A stretch of 64,000 nt of DNA, taken from positions 1,240,001-1,304,000 of the forward strand of contig NZ_CP012676.1 in the NCBI RefSeq assembly GCF_001294575.1, read 5' to 3'. Both the position numbers and the translations under genes were made by a program. The stretch is from Pseudomonas versuta. GTDB lineage: Bacteria > Pseudomonadota > Gammaproteobacteria > Pseudomonadales > Pseudomonadaceae. Shown in pieces: positions 20,692 to 29,723 of the stretch. Below the pieces are notes generated by a model, which saw only the letters and a program-made list of their open reading frames with translations, was not told the origin of the DNA and did no database searches. Positions within the stretch are counted from its first letter, which is position 1. Each line of letters opens with the position of its first letter.

Positions 20692-21375
20692 ATGTACATC
20701 AACGTACTGTTGGTAGAAGACAATATTGACTTGGCAATTACACTCGTCGAGTACCTGAATATCAGCAACATTATTTGCGACCACGCCCGGGACGGAGTCA
20801 GCGGCCTGCAACTGGCGCGCGCACAGCGCTACGATGTCATCTTGCTTGATGTGATGCTGCCCAGGATGCATGGTCAGAAGGTCTGTCGCGCCTTGCGCGA
20901 AGATGGCGGACAAACTCCGATCCTCATGCTGACCTCACTGGATGCCTTGCAAGACAAGCTTGACGGCTTCGCGTCAGGTGCCGACGACTATCTGGTCAAG
21001 CCCTTCGATCTGCAGGAACTGGTCGCTCGTATTCGCGCATTGAGCCAGCGACGCAGTTGTCAGGCCAGTCTCCTGCAGGTTGCAGACCTGTGCTTGAACA
21101 CCGCCAGCCGGGAGGTTTCACGCGATAACCAGCCTTTGCATCTTTCACCAACCAGTTGGCAACTTCTGGAATGCCTGATGCGCGCCAGCCCCGCGCCTGT
21201 TAGCCGTGAACGCCTGGAATTGGCGATCTGGGGTGATGATCCACCGGACAGCAATAGCTTGAAGGTGCATATGTGCCGCCTGCGGCGCAGTGTCGACAAG
21301 GGCTTCAAGGTGCCATTGATTCATACGCTGGCAGGTGTGGGATTCAAACTGGGGGTGATATGCGACAAGGCTTGA
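20692..21375 (+). CDS. OmpR/PhoB-type response regulator
   Basis: The 227-residue protein has a receiver domain (residues 1-120) with the phosphoacceptor Asp53 in VILLDVMLPRMHG and the conserved Lys in YLVKPFD. A winged-helix DNA-binding domain follows, with RLELAIWGDDPPDSNSLKVH and the wing IHTLAGVGFKL. It overlaps the histidine kinase gene by 16 bases. Its position, divergent from the two-partner secretion genes, suggests it controls them. That is an inference; no binding motif was identified. Confidence 0.93.
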   Translation: MYINVLLVEDNIDLAITLVEYLNISNIICDHARDGVSGLQLARAQRYDVILLDVMLPRMHGQKVCRALREDGGQTPILMLTSLDALQDKLDGFASGADDYLVKPFDLQELVARIRALSQRRSCQASLLQVADLCLNTASREVSRDNQPLHLSPTSWQLLECLMRASPAPVSRERLELAIWGDDPPDSNSLKVHMCRLRRSVDKGFKVPLIHTLAGVGFKLGVICDKA

Positions 21376-22628
21376 GCCTCAAGTACGTGATGGGAGGAGG
21401 TATCGGGCTGATGATTGGCGCGATACTGGTGGTCTGTGTACAGATATTGTCGACCTACACGGGGCACGGAGTGGACTATATCGGCAGCTACATCATGGAA
21501 GAGGAGGCCCTGTATTTCTCTGAACGATATGAAAAGGATCCGCTGACCCCGTTGCCCAAAACTGCTTTTTTTACCGGAGTCATTGGCAAGCAATCATTAC
21601 CTGAAAATGTGCGTTTGCTTCTAGAGTCACCCCCTACGCGGGTAGTCGGCACGGTGCAGATATTTGAAGATACACCCGAGGCGCCTTTCGCTGTTTATCT
21701 GCAGATGCAACCACTGGATGATGGCAAAGTGCTTTATCTGTTTGAAACCCTGCGTGACGAGGACAGGGAAGAGGTTCCCCGCCTCTCCGAAGAGTACTTC
21801 GAGAAAAAAATCCGCGGGCTAATCGCCGTTGGTCTGTCAGTACCTCTCACTGCGTTGCTGGTGATCGTTGGCCTGGTATGGCTGATAATCAATCCGCTGC
21901 ACCGTTTGACCCGCTGGTCGACCGCCCAGGGCAATCCTGGGGCAAACCCAGGCCTGCGGCCCAATTTCAGTTACAGGGAGCTCAATATTCTTGCCTCCTC
22001 GCTTGCGGACAGTGTGCAGCGGGTCAAAGCCGCGAGCCTTCGAGAGGAGCGTTTGCTCAGGTACAGTAGCCACGAACTGCGCACGCCTTTGGCCATTGCC
22101 AAAGCAAACCTGCAACTGCTGGCATTAAACGGTGAGCTCTCTCCACCGTTGCAACGCCTGCAGCGATCGGTGCAAAACATGCAGAACATCACCGAAACCC
22201 TGCTATGGATGAGCAAGGAACATTCTGCCGCTCCGGCCAGAGAAACTGTTGATATACGCTTGATGCTGGGGGAGTTGATGGAAGATCACGAGTACCTGGC
22301 TGGCTCCCGAAATCTCAAACTGATGATCACTGCCCAGGAAACCCTGTATTTATTGCCAGCCCAGGCTTGCCGCATTATTTTCGGCAACCTGTTGCGCAAT
22401 GTGCTGCAATACGCTGATGAAGGTTATATAGAAATTGTGTGTACGCCACAGCAACTGAGCGTGATAAATCGCGTAGGGGTTTTACGGTCCGGGGATGACT
22501 CCGCAGATTTCGGCTATGGCCTTGGCCTGGAACTGGTTCAACAATTGTGTGAGAGGCTGGGATGGCAAGTTCACCTGCACGAGGAGGGGCACTGCTTTAC
22601 CGCTGTCATAATATTCGCCCCCTATTAG
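21360..22628 (+). CDS. Sensor histidine kinase partner
   Basis: The 422-residue inner-membrane kinase starts at the ATG at 21360 behind GGGGGTG, inside the end of the regulator gene. A first helix (about 8-30), a periplasmic sensor region of about 130 residues and a second helix (about 160-183) lead to the kinase core. The phosphorylated His238 is in RYSSHELRTPLA, the N-box in GNLLRNVLQYADE, and the G-box in DFGYGLGLELVQ. The signal is unknown. The ATP-binding domain is somewhat short and lacks an obvious F-box, but the key motifs are present. Confidence 0.9.
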   Translation: MRQGLSLKYVMGGGIGLMIGAILVVCVQILSTYTGHGVDYIGSYIMEEEALYFSERYEKDPLTPLPKTAFFTGVIGKQSLPENVRLLLESPPTRVVGTVQIFEDTPEAPFAVYLQMQPLDDGKVLYLFETLRDEDREEVPRLSEEYFEKKIRGLIAVGLSVPLTALLVIVGLVWLIINPLHRLTRWSTAQGNPGANPGLRPNFSYRELNILASSLADSVQRVKAASLREERLLRYSSHELRTPLAIAKANLQLLALNGELSPPLQRLQRSVQNMQNITETLLWMSKEHSAAPARETVDIRLMLGELMEDHEYLAGSRNLKLMITAQETLYLLPAQACRIIFGNLLRNVLQYADEGYIEIVCTPQQLSVINRVGVLRSGDDSADFGYGLGLELVQQLCERLGWQVHLHEEGHCFTAVIIFAPY

Positions 22629-23227
22629 CGGGAGATTTATTTGCATCATCCCGGGTGCCGGCCTACTCAGGTTTTCGACTATTGTTGATTCTGCCTTGGC
22701 CACTTCTCTTCATATAAGTACGCCGCTCCTGCAAGAGCTGAGCCGTGAGAGTCATGCGTGTGCCTGGCAATCTTCAAATCCCTTGGATGAGCTTCGTGTA
22801 GACCTGTGCTCAAAGACCCGTTAGTTACTTGAGTGATCATGGGGTATCACTGGTTAGCGTTATTCATCAAGTAGAAATTAGATGAGTCGCTGAAAATTTC
22901 GGAAGTTTCCTACATACAAATTCTTGTTAATAAAGATTCGGGATGTTTAGTGGTCTCTTATTATTTATTGTTTGTTTTTGGTGATCTGTACTGATTAGAA
23001 TCGCCCCCGAAATTTTCAATCATGCGATACACCTGTCCTTAGCTTTACCCGCAATTGCCTGATTGGTAATGGGCTTTTCTGTGTCCGATGCCGCGGGCCG
23101 TAAAACGGTTTGCAACGCAGCTGCGCCAGGCGCACGTCAATATCAAGTTTGATGCTATAGCCTGTGCGAACTCGCATTGGCTATTGAAGGGATGTCATTA
23201 GTGATCCGTGGCCAAGGAGGCCTGAAC
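22629..23227. other. AT-rich gap before vgrG with a 12-base inverted repeat
   Basis: No gene is seen in these 600 bases. The central part (about 22830-23020) is much richer in A and T than its surroundings. TGAAAATTTCGG at 22891-22902 is matched by its exact inverse CCGAAATTTTCA at 23007-23018, enclosing 104 bases. The region probably holds the vgrG promoter. AT-rich DNA of this type is a usual target of MvaT-like silencers, and the inverted repeat could equally be the ends of a small relic element. Confidence 0.5.
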
Positions 23228-25945
23228 ATGTCTACTCAACTGCGCACTTTTTTTGACCACAGCCGCCATAAACTGTGGGTACGTAATGTTACTTCGCTGC
23301 TCGACGTTCTCGCCTTCGAGGGCCGCGAAGGCCTGAGCCAGGTGTTCAACTACCGGATTGAATTCACTTGCACCGACACTGATATCGCGGCCGAGTCCAT
23401 GCTCGGCAAAGACGCCAGTTTCAGCCTCTACGCCCCCCTTAAACCGCTGCCTTATCGGGGTTTTGTCCGGCCCGAGATCAAGCCCTTGCGGGCATTGAAC
23501 GGGGTGATCAGCAGCTTCAGGCGCCTGTCCGGTTCACGCGACGAAGGCCGCTACGAAATCACCCTCGAACCCCGCCTGGCGCTGCTCGGTCGCGGCCGGC
23601 AGTTCCGGATCTACCAGCACCAGACGGTGCCGGAAATTGTCGAAAGCATCCTGCGCAGCCGTCACGACTTTCGCGGCCAGGATTTTTTCTTCAACCTGCT
23701 ATGGGAATACCCCAAGCGCCTGCAAGTGATGCAGTACGGCGAAAGCGACCTGGCCTTCATCACGCGGCTGCTGGCCGAGGTCGGCATCTGGTACCGCTTC
23801 ACCCGCGATGAGCGCCTGAACATCGACGTAGTGGAATTTCACGATCACCAGCGCTTCTACCAGTTCGGCGTCGAGGTCGACTACCTGCCGCCCTCGGGCA
23901 TGAGCAGCAGCGGCCACGACAGCGTCTGGGCCCTGCAATCGAGCCACCAGGTGGTGGAACGCCACGTCAACATCCGCGCCTATGACCCGCGCAACGTCCA
24001 CGCCCATCTCGACGGCGAACTCGACCAGACCCGTGGCGCCAGCGGCACCTACGGCGAGGCCTACCACTACGCCGAGCCCTACACCGAAATGGGCGACCGC
24101 TACGCCTATGACGACGACCTGCCAACCGAAAGCGGCTACTTCTACGCGCGCATTCGCCACGAACGCTACCTCAACAGCCGCACCGGCCTCAGCGGGGTCA
24201 GCAGCAGCGCGACCCTGGCCCCCGGCCAGGTACTGACCGTCAACGGCGGCCCGCCCCAGGCCTTCCTGCCGCGCATAGTCATCACCCGAGTCACCACCCG
24301 GGCCGCCCGCGACCGCAGCTTCGAAGTCAACTTTGAAGCCATGCCGTACTCGCAAACGGTGTGCTTTCGCCCGCCCCTTGAGACCAAACCCCAGATCGCC
24401 GGCACCGTTGCGGCGCGGGTCACCAGCCCGCAGCCACACGACCCCTACGCCCACATCGACCTTGAAGGGCGCTACAAGGTCAACTTCCTGTTCGACCGCG
24501 ACAGCTGGCAGCCGGGTGCAGAAAGCCTGTGGCTGCGCCTGGCCCGACCCTACGCCGGTGACACCCACGGCCTGCACCTGCCGCTGATCCCCGGCACCGA
24601 AGTGGCGGTGGCCTTCGAACAGGGCGACCCCGACCGGCCGTACATCGCCTGCGCGTTGCACGACAACGAGCACCCGGACCATGTGACGCTGGGTAAACGC
24701 GACTACACGCGCAACGTGCTGCGCACGCCAGCCAACAACAAGCTGCGCATGGAAGACCGGCGCGGGCAGGAGCACATCAAGCTCAGTACCGAGCACAGCG
24801 GCAAGAGCCAACTCAACCTTGGGCACCTGGTCGATGCGCAGAAGCAAAAACGCGGCGAAGGCTTTGAACTGCGCACCGATGGCCGGGGGGCGATTCGGGG
24901 TGGCAGCGGCATCTTTATCAGTGCCGACGCGCAGCCCAAAGCCCAGGGCCAGATGCTGGAAATGGATGCCGCCGTGAGCCGCTTGCAGCAGGCCGGCGAA
25001 CAACTGCAAAAACTCTCCAGCGATGCCGTGGCCAGCCACACCGACCCCGCAGACCTGCAGGCCCAACTGGACCTGCTGAAACAGGATCTACAACAGCTCA
25101 AGTCATCGGTGCTGCTGCTCAGCGTCCCCCAAGGCATCGCCCTCACCAGCGGCAAACACCTGCAACTGGCCGCGCAAAACAACCTGATGATCAACGCCGG
25201 TGCCGGCGCCGACATCAGCGTGGTCAAGCGCCTGTTTATGGGGGTGGGGCAGGGCCTGAGCCTGTTCGTGCGCAAGCTGGGGATCAAGCTGATCGCCAAT
25301 CAGGGGCCGGTGAGCATCCAGGCGCAGAACGACAAACTGCAACTGCTGGCGCGCCATGGGCTGGAGATCACCAGCACCGAAGATGAAATCCGCATCACGG
25401 CAAAAAAGAAAATCACCCTCAATGCCGGTGGCAGCTACATCACCCTCGACCAGAACCGCATCGAATCGGGCACGGCAGGCGACTACAACATCAAGTCGGC
25501 GCACTTCGAGTACAGCGGGCCGGCCAGCCTGACGGCCTCGCATCCGGAATATCCGCAGAGTCAGACCACACAAGCATTACGCCTCAGCGTGCCGCAATCG
25601 GCCAATGACTCTCGCCAAAACTGGGCCGGCATGCCCTACACACTCTACGCCGACGGTGCACGGCTCAAGCAGGGTGTGTTGGACAACAGCGGACATCTGC
25701 TGGTTGACCATCAGGTCGTAACCCGCAATTACCGGCTGGCCCTGAGCAACGGCGTGAGTTTCCAAATCCCGGTGCCCACCGATTACCGCAACCGCGAGCA
25801 AGCACTCCTGGCCAATAGCGGGATGCACAACCACCGCTCGCAGGCCGACACCGAGGTGAGCCAACCCTCATCCCACACGGATCACCGTGACCTCTACGCG
25901 GCACAGATGGATAGCTTTAACGACTCTCAAGGAAGAACCCCATGA
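23228..25945 (+). CDS. vgrG: VgrG (TssI) type VI secretion spike protein with C-terminal extension
   Basis: VgrG trimers form the puncturing tip of the type VI secretion tube. The 905-residue protein starts at 23228 behind a perfect AAGGAGG. It has the gp27/gp5-like core (FFDHSRHKLWVRNVTSLLDV; then VNFLFDRDSWQPGAESLWLR in the OB-fold). The DUF2345-type beta-helix runs over about residues 640-780. Residues about 790-905 form an extension with TLYADGARLKQGVLDNSGHL, which resembles transthyretin-like domains that dock effectors. Its stop overlaps the start of the phospholipase gene by four bases. No other T6SS structural genes are near, so it is an orphan vgrG island. Confidence 0.95.
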   Translation: MSTQLRTFFDHSRHKLWVRNVTSLLDVLAFEGREGLSQVFNYRIEFTCTDTDIAAESMLGKDASFSLYAPLKPLPYRGFVRPEIKPLRALNGVISSFRRLSGSRDEGRYEITLEPRLALLGRGRQFRIYQHQTVPEIVESILRSRHDFRGQDFFFNLLWEYPKRLQVMQYGESDLAFITRLLAEVGIWYRFTRDERLNIDVVEFHDHQRFYQFGVEVDYLPPSGMSSSGHDSVWALQSSHQVVERHVNIRAYDPRNVHAHLDGELDQTRGASGTYGEAYHYAEPYTEMGDRYAYDDDLPTESGYFYARIRHERYLNSRTGLSGVSSSATLAPGQVLTVNGGPPQAFLPRIVITRVTTRAARDRSFEVNFEAMPYSQTVCFRPPLETKPQIAGTVAARVTSPQPHDPYAHIDLEGRYKVNFLFDRDSWQPGAESLWLRLARPYAGDTHGLHLPLIPGTEVAVAFEQGDPDRPYIACALHDNEHPDHVTLGKRDYTRNVLRTPANNKLRMEDRRGQEHIKLSTEHSGKSQLNLGHLVDAQKQKRGEGFELRTDGRGAIRGGSGIFISADAQPKAQGQMLEMDAAVSRLQQAGEQLQKLSSDAVASHTDPADLQAQLDLLKQDLQQLKSSVLLLSVPQGIALTSGKHLQLAAQNNLMINAGAGADISVVKRLFMGVGQGLSLFVRKLGIKLIANQGPVSIQAQNDKLQLLARHGLEITSTEDEIRITAKKKITLNAGGSYITLDQNRIESGTAGDYNIKSAHFEYSGPASLTASHPEYPQSQTTQALRLSVPQSANDSRQNWAGMPYTLYADGARLKQGVLDNSGHLLVDHQVVTRNYRLALSNGVSFQIPVPTDYRNREQALLANSGMHNHRSQADTEVSQPSSHTDHRDLYAAQMDSFNDSQGRTP

Positions 25946-26478
25946 ACGATCCCGACATAGTGGTGCCGGTCGCACTCCAGCACACCAATGAAGCTGTCTG
26001 CAGTGCGCCCTGGTACGTGCAGAACACCGAATACCCCCCGGCAAAGGCCACCTATCAACCGCTGATCAACGGTGAGGAAGCCTTCAGGGCGGTGCACCTG
26101 GCTATCGCCAGCGCGACTACAACCATCGACATCATCTGCTGGGGGGTTCAGCCGTCGATGTATTTCATTCGCGATGGCAGTGCCCCGTGCATTGGCGAAC
26201 TGCTGATGAGCAAAGCCCAGGAAGGGGTCAGGGTACGGCTACTGGGCTGGGAGATGCCGTTCAACTCGGCGGGCGTTGCGGGCGAGGCCAACTTGCCCGG
26301 CAAGGGCACGATCCGGATCAAGGACCGGGCGTTGCAAAGCGCTACAGAGGATCAGTACGCCTATGACCATCAGTGGTTTGCCGACTGCGCGGTCCCGGAC
26401 AGCAAGGCCGCTGGGCGTGGTGCCGATGGCATGCCGGTGTTTGTCAGTCGCGGCTTCAGTTGGGACGAACGGGCCTAA
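25942..26478 (+). pseudogene. Phospholipase D effector (Tle5-like), N-terminal fragment before an internal stop
   Basis: The frame starts with ATG in the overlap ATGA with the vgrG stop and reads 178 residues to a TAA at 26476. It includes the beginning of the first phospholipase D domain (FRAVHLAIASATTTIDIICW). The same frame continues without shift past the stop with IAHQVKYSGLDPQ, exactly where homologous proteins run on. A single base change, for instance GAA to TAA, would explain it. This piece lacks both HKD catalytic motifs and cannot be active alone. Confidence 0.85.
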
Positions 26479-26490
26479 ATTGCCCATCAG

Positions 26491-27753
26491 GTGAAATACA
26501 GTGGCCTTGACCCGCAGATCAGCAGGCAGATGCGCAATACGCTGAGGTTTTCCGCGACCCACCATCAAAAGAGCGTTCTGGTTGATTACGGGCGGGTGGA
26601 TAGTGCCGTTGGCTTTGTCATGGGCCACAACATGCTGGGCGAGTACTGGGACACAGATCGGCATTCGGCGCTGAACCGTTCCGGGAACCACAAGCCGGCT
26701 CCGAACCTGGGCCCCCGTGGTGCTCAGCCCCGCCAGGATATTTCCGGCCAGGTCAGCGGGCCGATTCTGGAGCACCTGCACCACAATTTCGCCACAGCCT
26801 GGCGCAAGGAAACCGGTGAGGACCTGCTGGCTTTACGCCAGGCCAAACTGGTCGGGCCACAGCTGCAATGCACCCCCGGCGCGACCCGCCAGATCGCCCA
26901 GATTGTGCGTACCCAGCCGCAAGACGGCAAACGCGACATCGAAAGGATTTACCTGAAAGCGGTTAACAACGCGACGCAGTTCATCTACATCGAAAACCAG
27001 TACTTTCGCTGGCCGCCGTTGGCCGAGGCGATCAAGAAGGCCGCGCTGGAACAGACCGGCAATGGCCGCGATCCGGGCCTGCATGGCGCCTTGCACCTGT
27101 TCGTGGTCACCAACGCCACCACCGATGGCGTGGGCGCGGGCACCCTCAACACCCAGCGCATGCTGGAAAGCCTGGGGCGTGCCGAAACCATTCCCGAAGT
27201 GACCAAGTTACTGCTCATCAAACAGGCACAAAAAGATGCTCCGCCGCGTCCACAACCCGACTCGCGTGACCAGGCGGGGCAGAGGGAGCTGGCGCAATGG
27301 CAGACCGATCGCGATCAGGAAGCAAAAAAAATCGTGGACAGCACGCTGGTCTTGCAACCGATTCCCGGCCTCAAAGTCCACGTCTGCTCGCTGGTCGCAC
27401 CCGATTCACCGGCGGGTAAACCCTGGATGCCGGTGTACATCCATTCCAAGCTGATGATCGTCAATGACGTGTTCACCACCCACGGCTCGGCCAACATCAA
27501 CACCCGCAGCATGCAGGTGGACAGTGAGCTGAATATTGCCCATGAGTGGGTGAGTGTGACCCGGGCGTTGCGGCGCAGATTGTGGAATCTGCATACCAAT
27601 GGAATGGGGGCGCAGGATGATCCGGCGAAGGCGTTCAAGGCTTGGGAGGAGATCATCAAAAATAACAAAGATTCTCAATCAAGAAATTTGATGCCGACTG
27701 CTCCTCTTGTCGAGTTTTATTACGGTGAGAAGACCCTGAAGGACCTTGACTGA
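26491..27753 (+). pseudogene. Phospholipase D effector (Tle5-like), C-terminal fragment with both HKD motifs
   Basis: This is the continuation in the same frame, 420 codons from a GTG at 26491. Counted from the original start, it carries the first HKD motif at His208 (HQKSVLVD) and the second at His501 (HSKLMIVN). In the second motif Asn stands where the motif usually has Asp, followed by Asp, and then comes the conserved THGSANINTRSM. Tle5 enzymes cleave membrane phospholipids of rival cells after type VI delivery. The piece could only be made by re-initiation or stop read-through. It ends one base into the start of the lipoprotein gene. Confidence 0.85.
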
Positions 27754-28606
27754 TGCATCGATTCCTATTGCTGACAAGTCTGCTGCTGGCCGCCTGTGAC
27801 AGCCGCAGTGAATTTACTTATATGAAGAAGGACCCTCATGTGAAATCGCTCAGCGAGATCAAGGCCAATCTGGCGTTCACCTGCGTACACGAAAAAATAC
27901 CTGCGGCCACAGCCGAGTCTGAAGTTCTGTTTCAGTACGCGCGCTGGTTACAGAGAAACAACCAGCTAAAACAGGACCAAAGCGTCAATGCCGAGATCGA
28001 GCGGTTGTACCGGATTGCTGCCGAGAACGGCCATTACAAGGCCAATATCAACCTGCAGAACGGCACCATGCGTGGTCATTTCAAACTGCGGGGCGATGAG
28101 CATTTGCGCCTGAGCCAGCAACTGATCGATGCGGGTGTGGCGACGGGTTATTACTTTATTGGCATCTTCCTGAAGAACGGTTCTGCCGGGTTGCAGCAGG
28201 ACCCGGAAATGTCATTGCGTTATTTCGCAAGGCAGCCGACCAGGGCAGTGCCCTAGCCCAGCCTGACAGCAGGCTGCACTACCTAGGGCAACAGGAAGAC
28301 GTTGAACGCGCTGAACGCTATAAAACCATCTGGCGAATACTTGCCAATTACTCCTACGCCGATCCAAAAGTCCCTGAGATCAACGAAATCCTCCCTTTGC
28401 CACCGGCCAAGCTTCCTGCCTGGGACGCCAAGCTGCAATGGCTGGAAGCCCGGCTGGCCAATGTGCCGCCGAAAAAGCCCGGCGAAGCGCTTATCCAGCA
28501 GTTGGCCAAGGCCATGTTGCTAGAGCCAGCGACCGGCAGAGCCACGGCTGTTTCTTCCGCTCTTTTCAAAGCCAGCTACCCGCACCGACCTGTGCCAGCG
28601 GCTTAG
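27753..28606 (+). pseudogene. Probable Tle5 immunity lipoprotein (Sel1-like/DUF6396-like), frameshifted
   Basis: An ATG overlapping the phospholipase stop opens a lipoprotein (lipobox LLAAC, Cys at about residue 15), which suits a periplasmic protector against a phospholipase. The first frame stops at 28256 after 167 residues. The other frame, from about 28220, reads FRKAADQGSALAQ, the core of a Sel1-type repeat, and then the C-terminal part YLGQQEDVERAERYKTIW and LPPAKLPAWDAKLQWLEARL to a stop at 28606. The join between the Sel1 unit and the tail is abrupt, so part of the repeat region may also be deleted. Function as immunity is inferred from position and lipobox. Confidence 0.7.
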
Positions 28607-28714
28607 CCCTCGTACCTCCAGGCCCTGAGGTTCTTCAGATAAACCGTGCACTGAGGATTACGGTCGCTGCGCGACCGGACGTAGCCTTCGGCAACTGCTA
28701 CGAAAAGCGGAGTT

Positions 28715-28817
28715 GTAGTCGCTGACGAGGAACGAGGCTGCGATAAGGGCCGCAGGGCCTTCAGTTGCGGGGCCTGCTGCGCAGTCCATCGCAGCCTCGT
28801 GCCTCGTCAGCGACTAC
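28715..28817. repeat. REPIN of the second family
   Basis: GTAGTCGCTGACGAGGAACG is answered by the inverted CGTGCCTCGTCAGCGACTAC. The same unit occurs at 4965-5137. Shorter related fragments with CTTCGGCAACTGCT lie on both sides (about 28686 and 28852). It marks the right border of the accessory region between the two alpha-glucan blocks. Confidence 0.82.
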
Positions 28818-28862
28818 AGGTGGGCGGCAACGAGCGTGATGGTCACCCTTCGGCAACTGCTG

Positions 28863-29663
28863 CTACAAATGCACTTCAACCGCCAACGGCAGGTGATCCG
28901 ATAAATGGGTCCACGGCTTGTTACCCAGGATGGTCGGGTTATGGCTGGTGGCATTGCGCAGGTAGATCCGGTCCAGTCGTAGCAGCGGCCAACGCGCGGG
29001 GTAGGTTCTGGCCAGCTTGCCGTGGTGGCGCTCAAAGACTTCGTGCAGATCGTCGCGCTGGGAAAGCATGGCATTGCCTTGCAATTTCCAGTCATTGAAG
29101 TCGCCGGCAATGATCACCGGATCGCCAGGCGGCAAGGACTTGAGCAATTGATTAAGCAGCACGATCTGCAACTGTCTGTGGCTTTCGAGCAGGCTCAAAT
29201 GGACGCATATGGCATGCACGTTCTCGTGCCCCGGGACCTCCAGCACGCAGTGCAGCAGGCCACGCCGTTCAGGGCCGGTGATGGAGACATCGAGGTTGCG
29301 GTACGACTTGATCGGGTACTTGGACAACACCGCGTTGCCGTGATGACCGTCGGGGTATACCGCATTGCGCCCGTAGGCGTAGTCGGTCCACATGCTGTCT
29401 GCAAGGAACTCGTATTGCGATACCTGCGGCCAGGCGTCGTAGCGCGATGCGTGCTTCTCATGTTCGCCCTGTACTTCTTGCAAAAACACCAGGTCGGCCG
29501 AGGTGCTGCGTACGGCTTCGCGCAGCTCGGGCAGGATGAAACGACGATTCAAAGCTGTGAACCCCTTGTGCATGTTGACCGTGAGCACCTTCATTCGGTG
29601 TACATCGGGCACGGCGACCGGCGCTGGCGAGTCTATGTTGTTGCCGACAATATCAAGGGTCAT
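28863..29663 (-). CDS. Endonuclease/exonuclease/phosphatase family protein
   Basis: The 266-residue protein has the EEP fold: LTVNMHKGFTALNRRF, VFLQEVQGEHE with the metal-binding Glu, VIIAGDFNDWKL with the Asp-x-Asn pair, and the final SDHLPLAVEV His. These metal-dependent hydrolases cut phosphodiester or phosphomonoester bonds, and bacterial members often sit next to phospholipid or cardiolipin synthase genes. Here it ends the glgX-led operon, 60 bases after the glycosyltransferase gene. No signal peptide is seen. The substrate is unknown; a sugar-phosphate or lipid-phosphate is possible in this context. Confidence 0.88.
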   Translation of the reverse strand: MTLDIVGNNIDSPAPVAVPDVHRMKVLTVNMHKGFTALNRRFILPELREAVRSTSADLVFLQEVQGEHEKHASRYDAWPQVSQYEFLADSMWTDYAYGRNAVYPDGHHGNAVLSKYPIKSYRNLDVSITGPERRGLLHCVLEVPGHENVHAICVHLSLLESHRQLQIVLLNQLLKSLPPGDPVIIAGDFNDWKLQGNAMLSQRDDLHEVFERHHGKLARTYPARWPLLRLDRIYLRNATSHNPTILGNKPWTHLSDHLPLAVEVHL

Positions 29664-29723
29664 GGTCTCTCCTGGTTGTCAGGGTCTGACTCGGTGCGAG
29701 CCTGGCCGTTCAACACAGGCTAT

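Noticed and set aside
23699..25066. 455-codon reverse frame opposite vgrG
   Set aside because: Antisense shadow of a well-supported gene.
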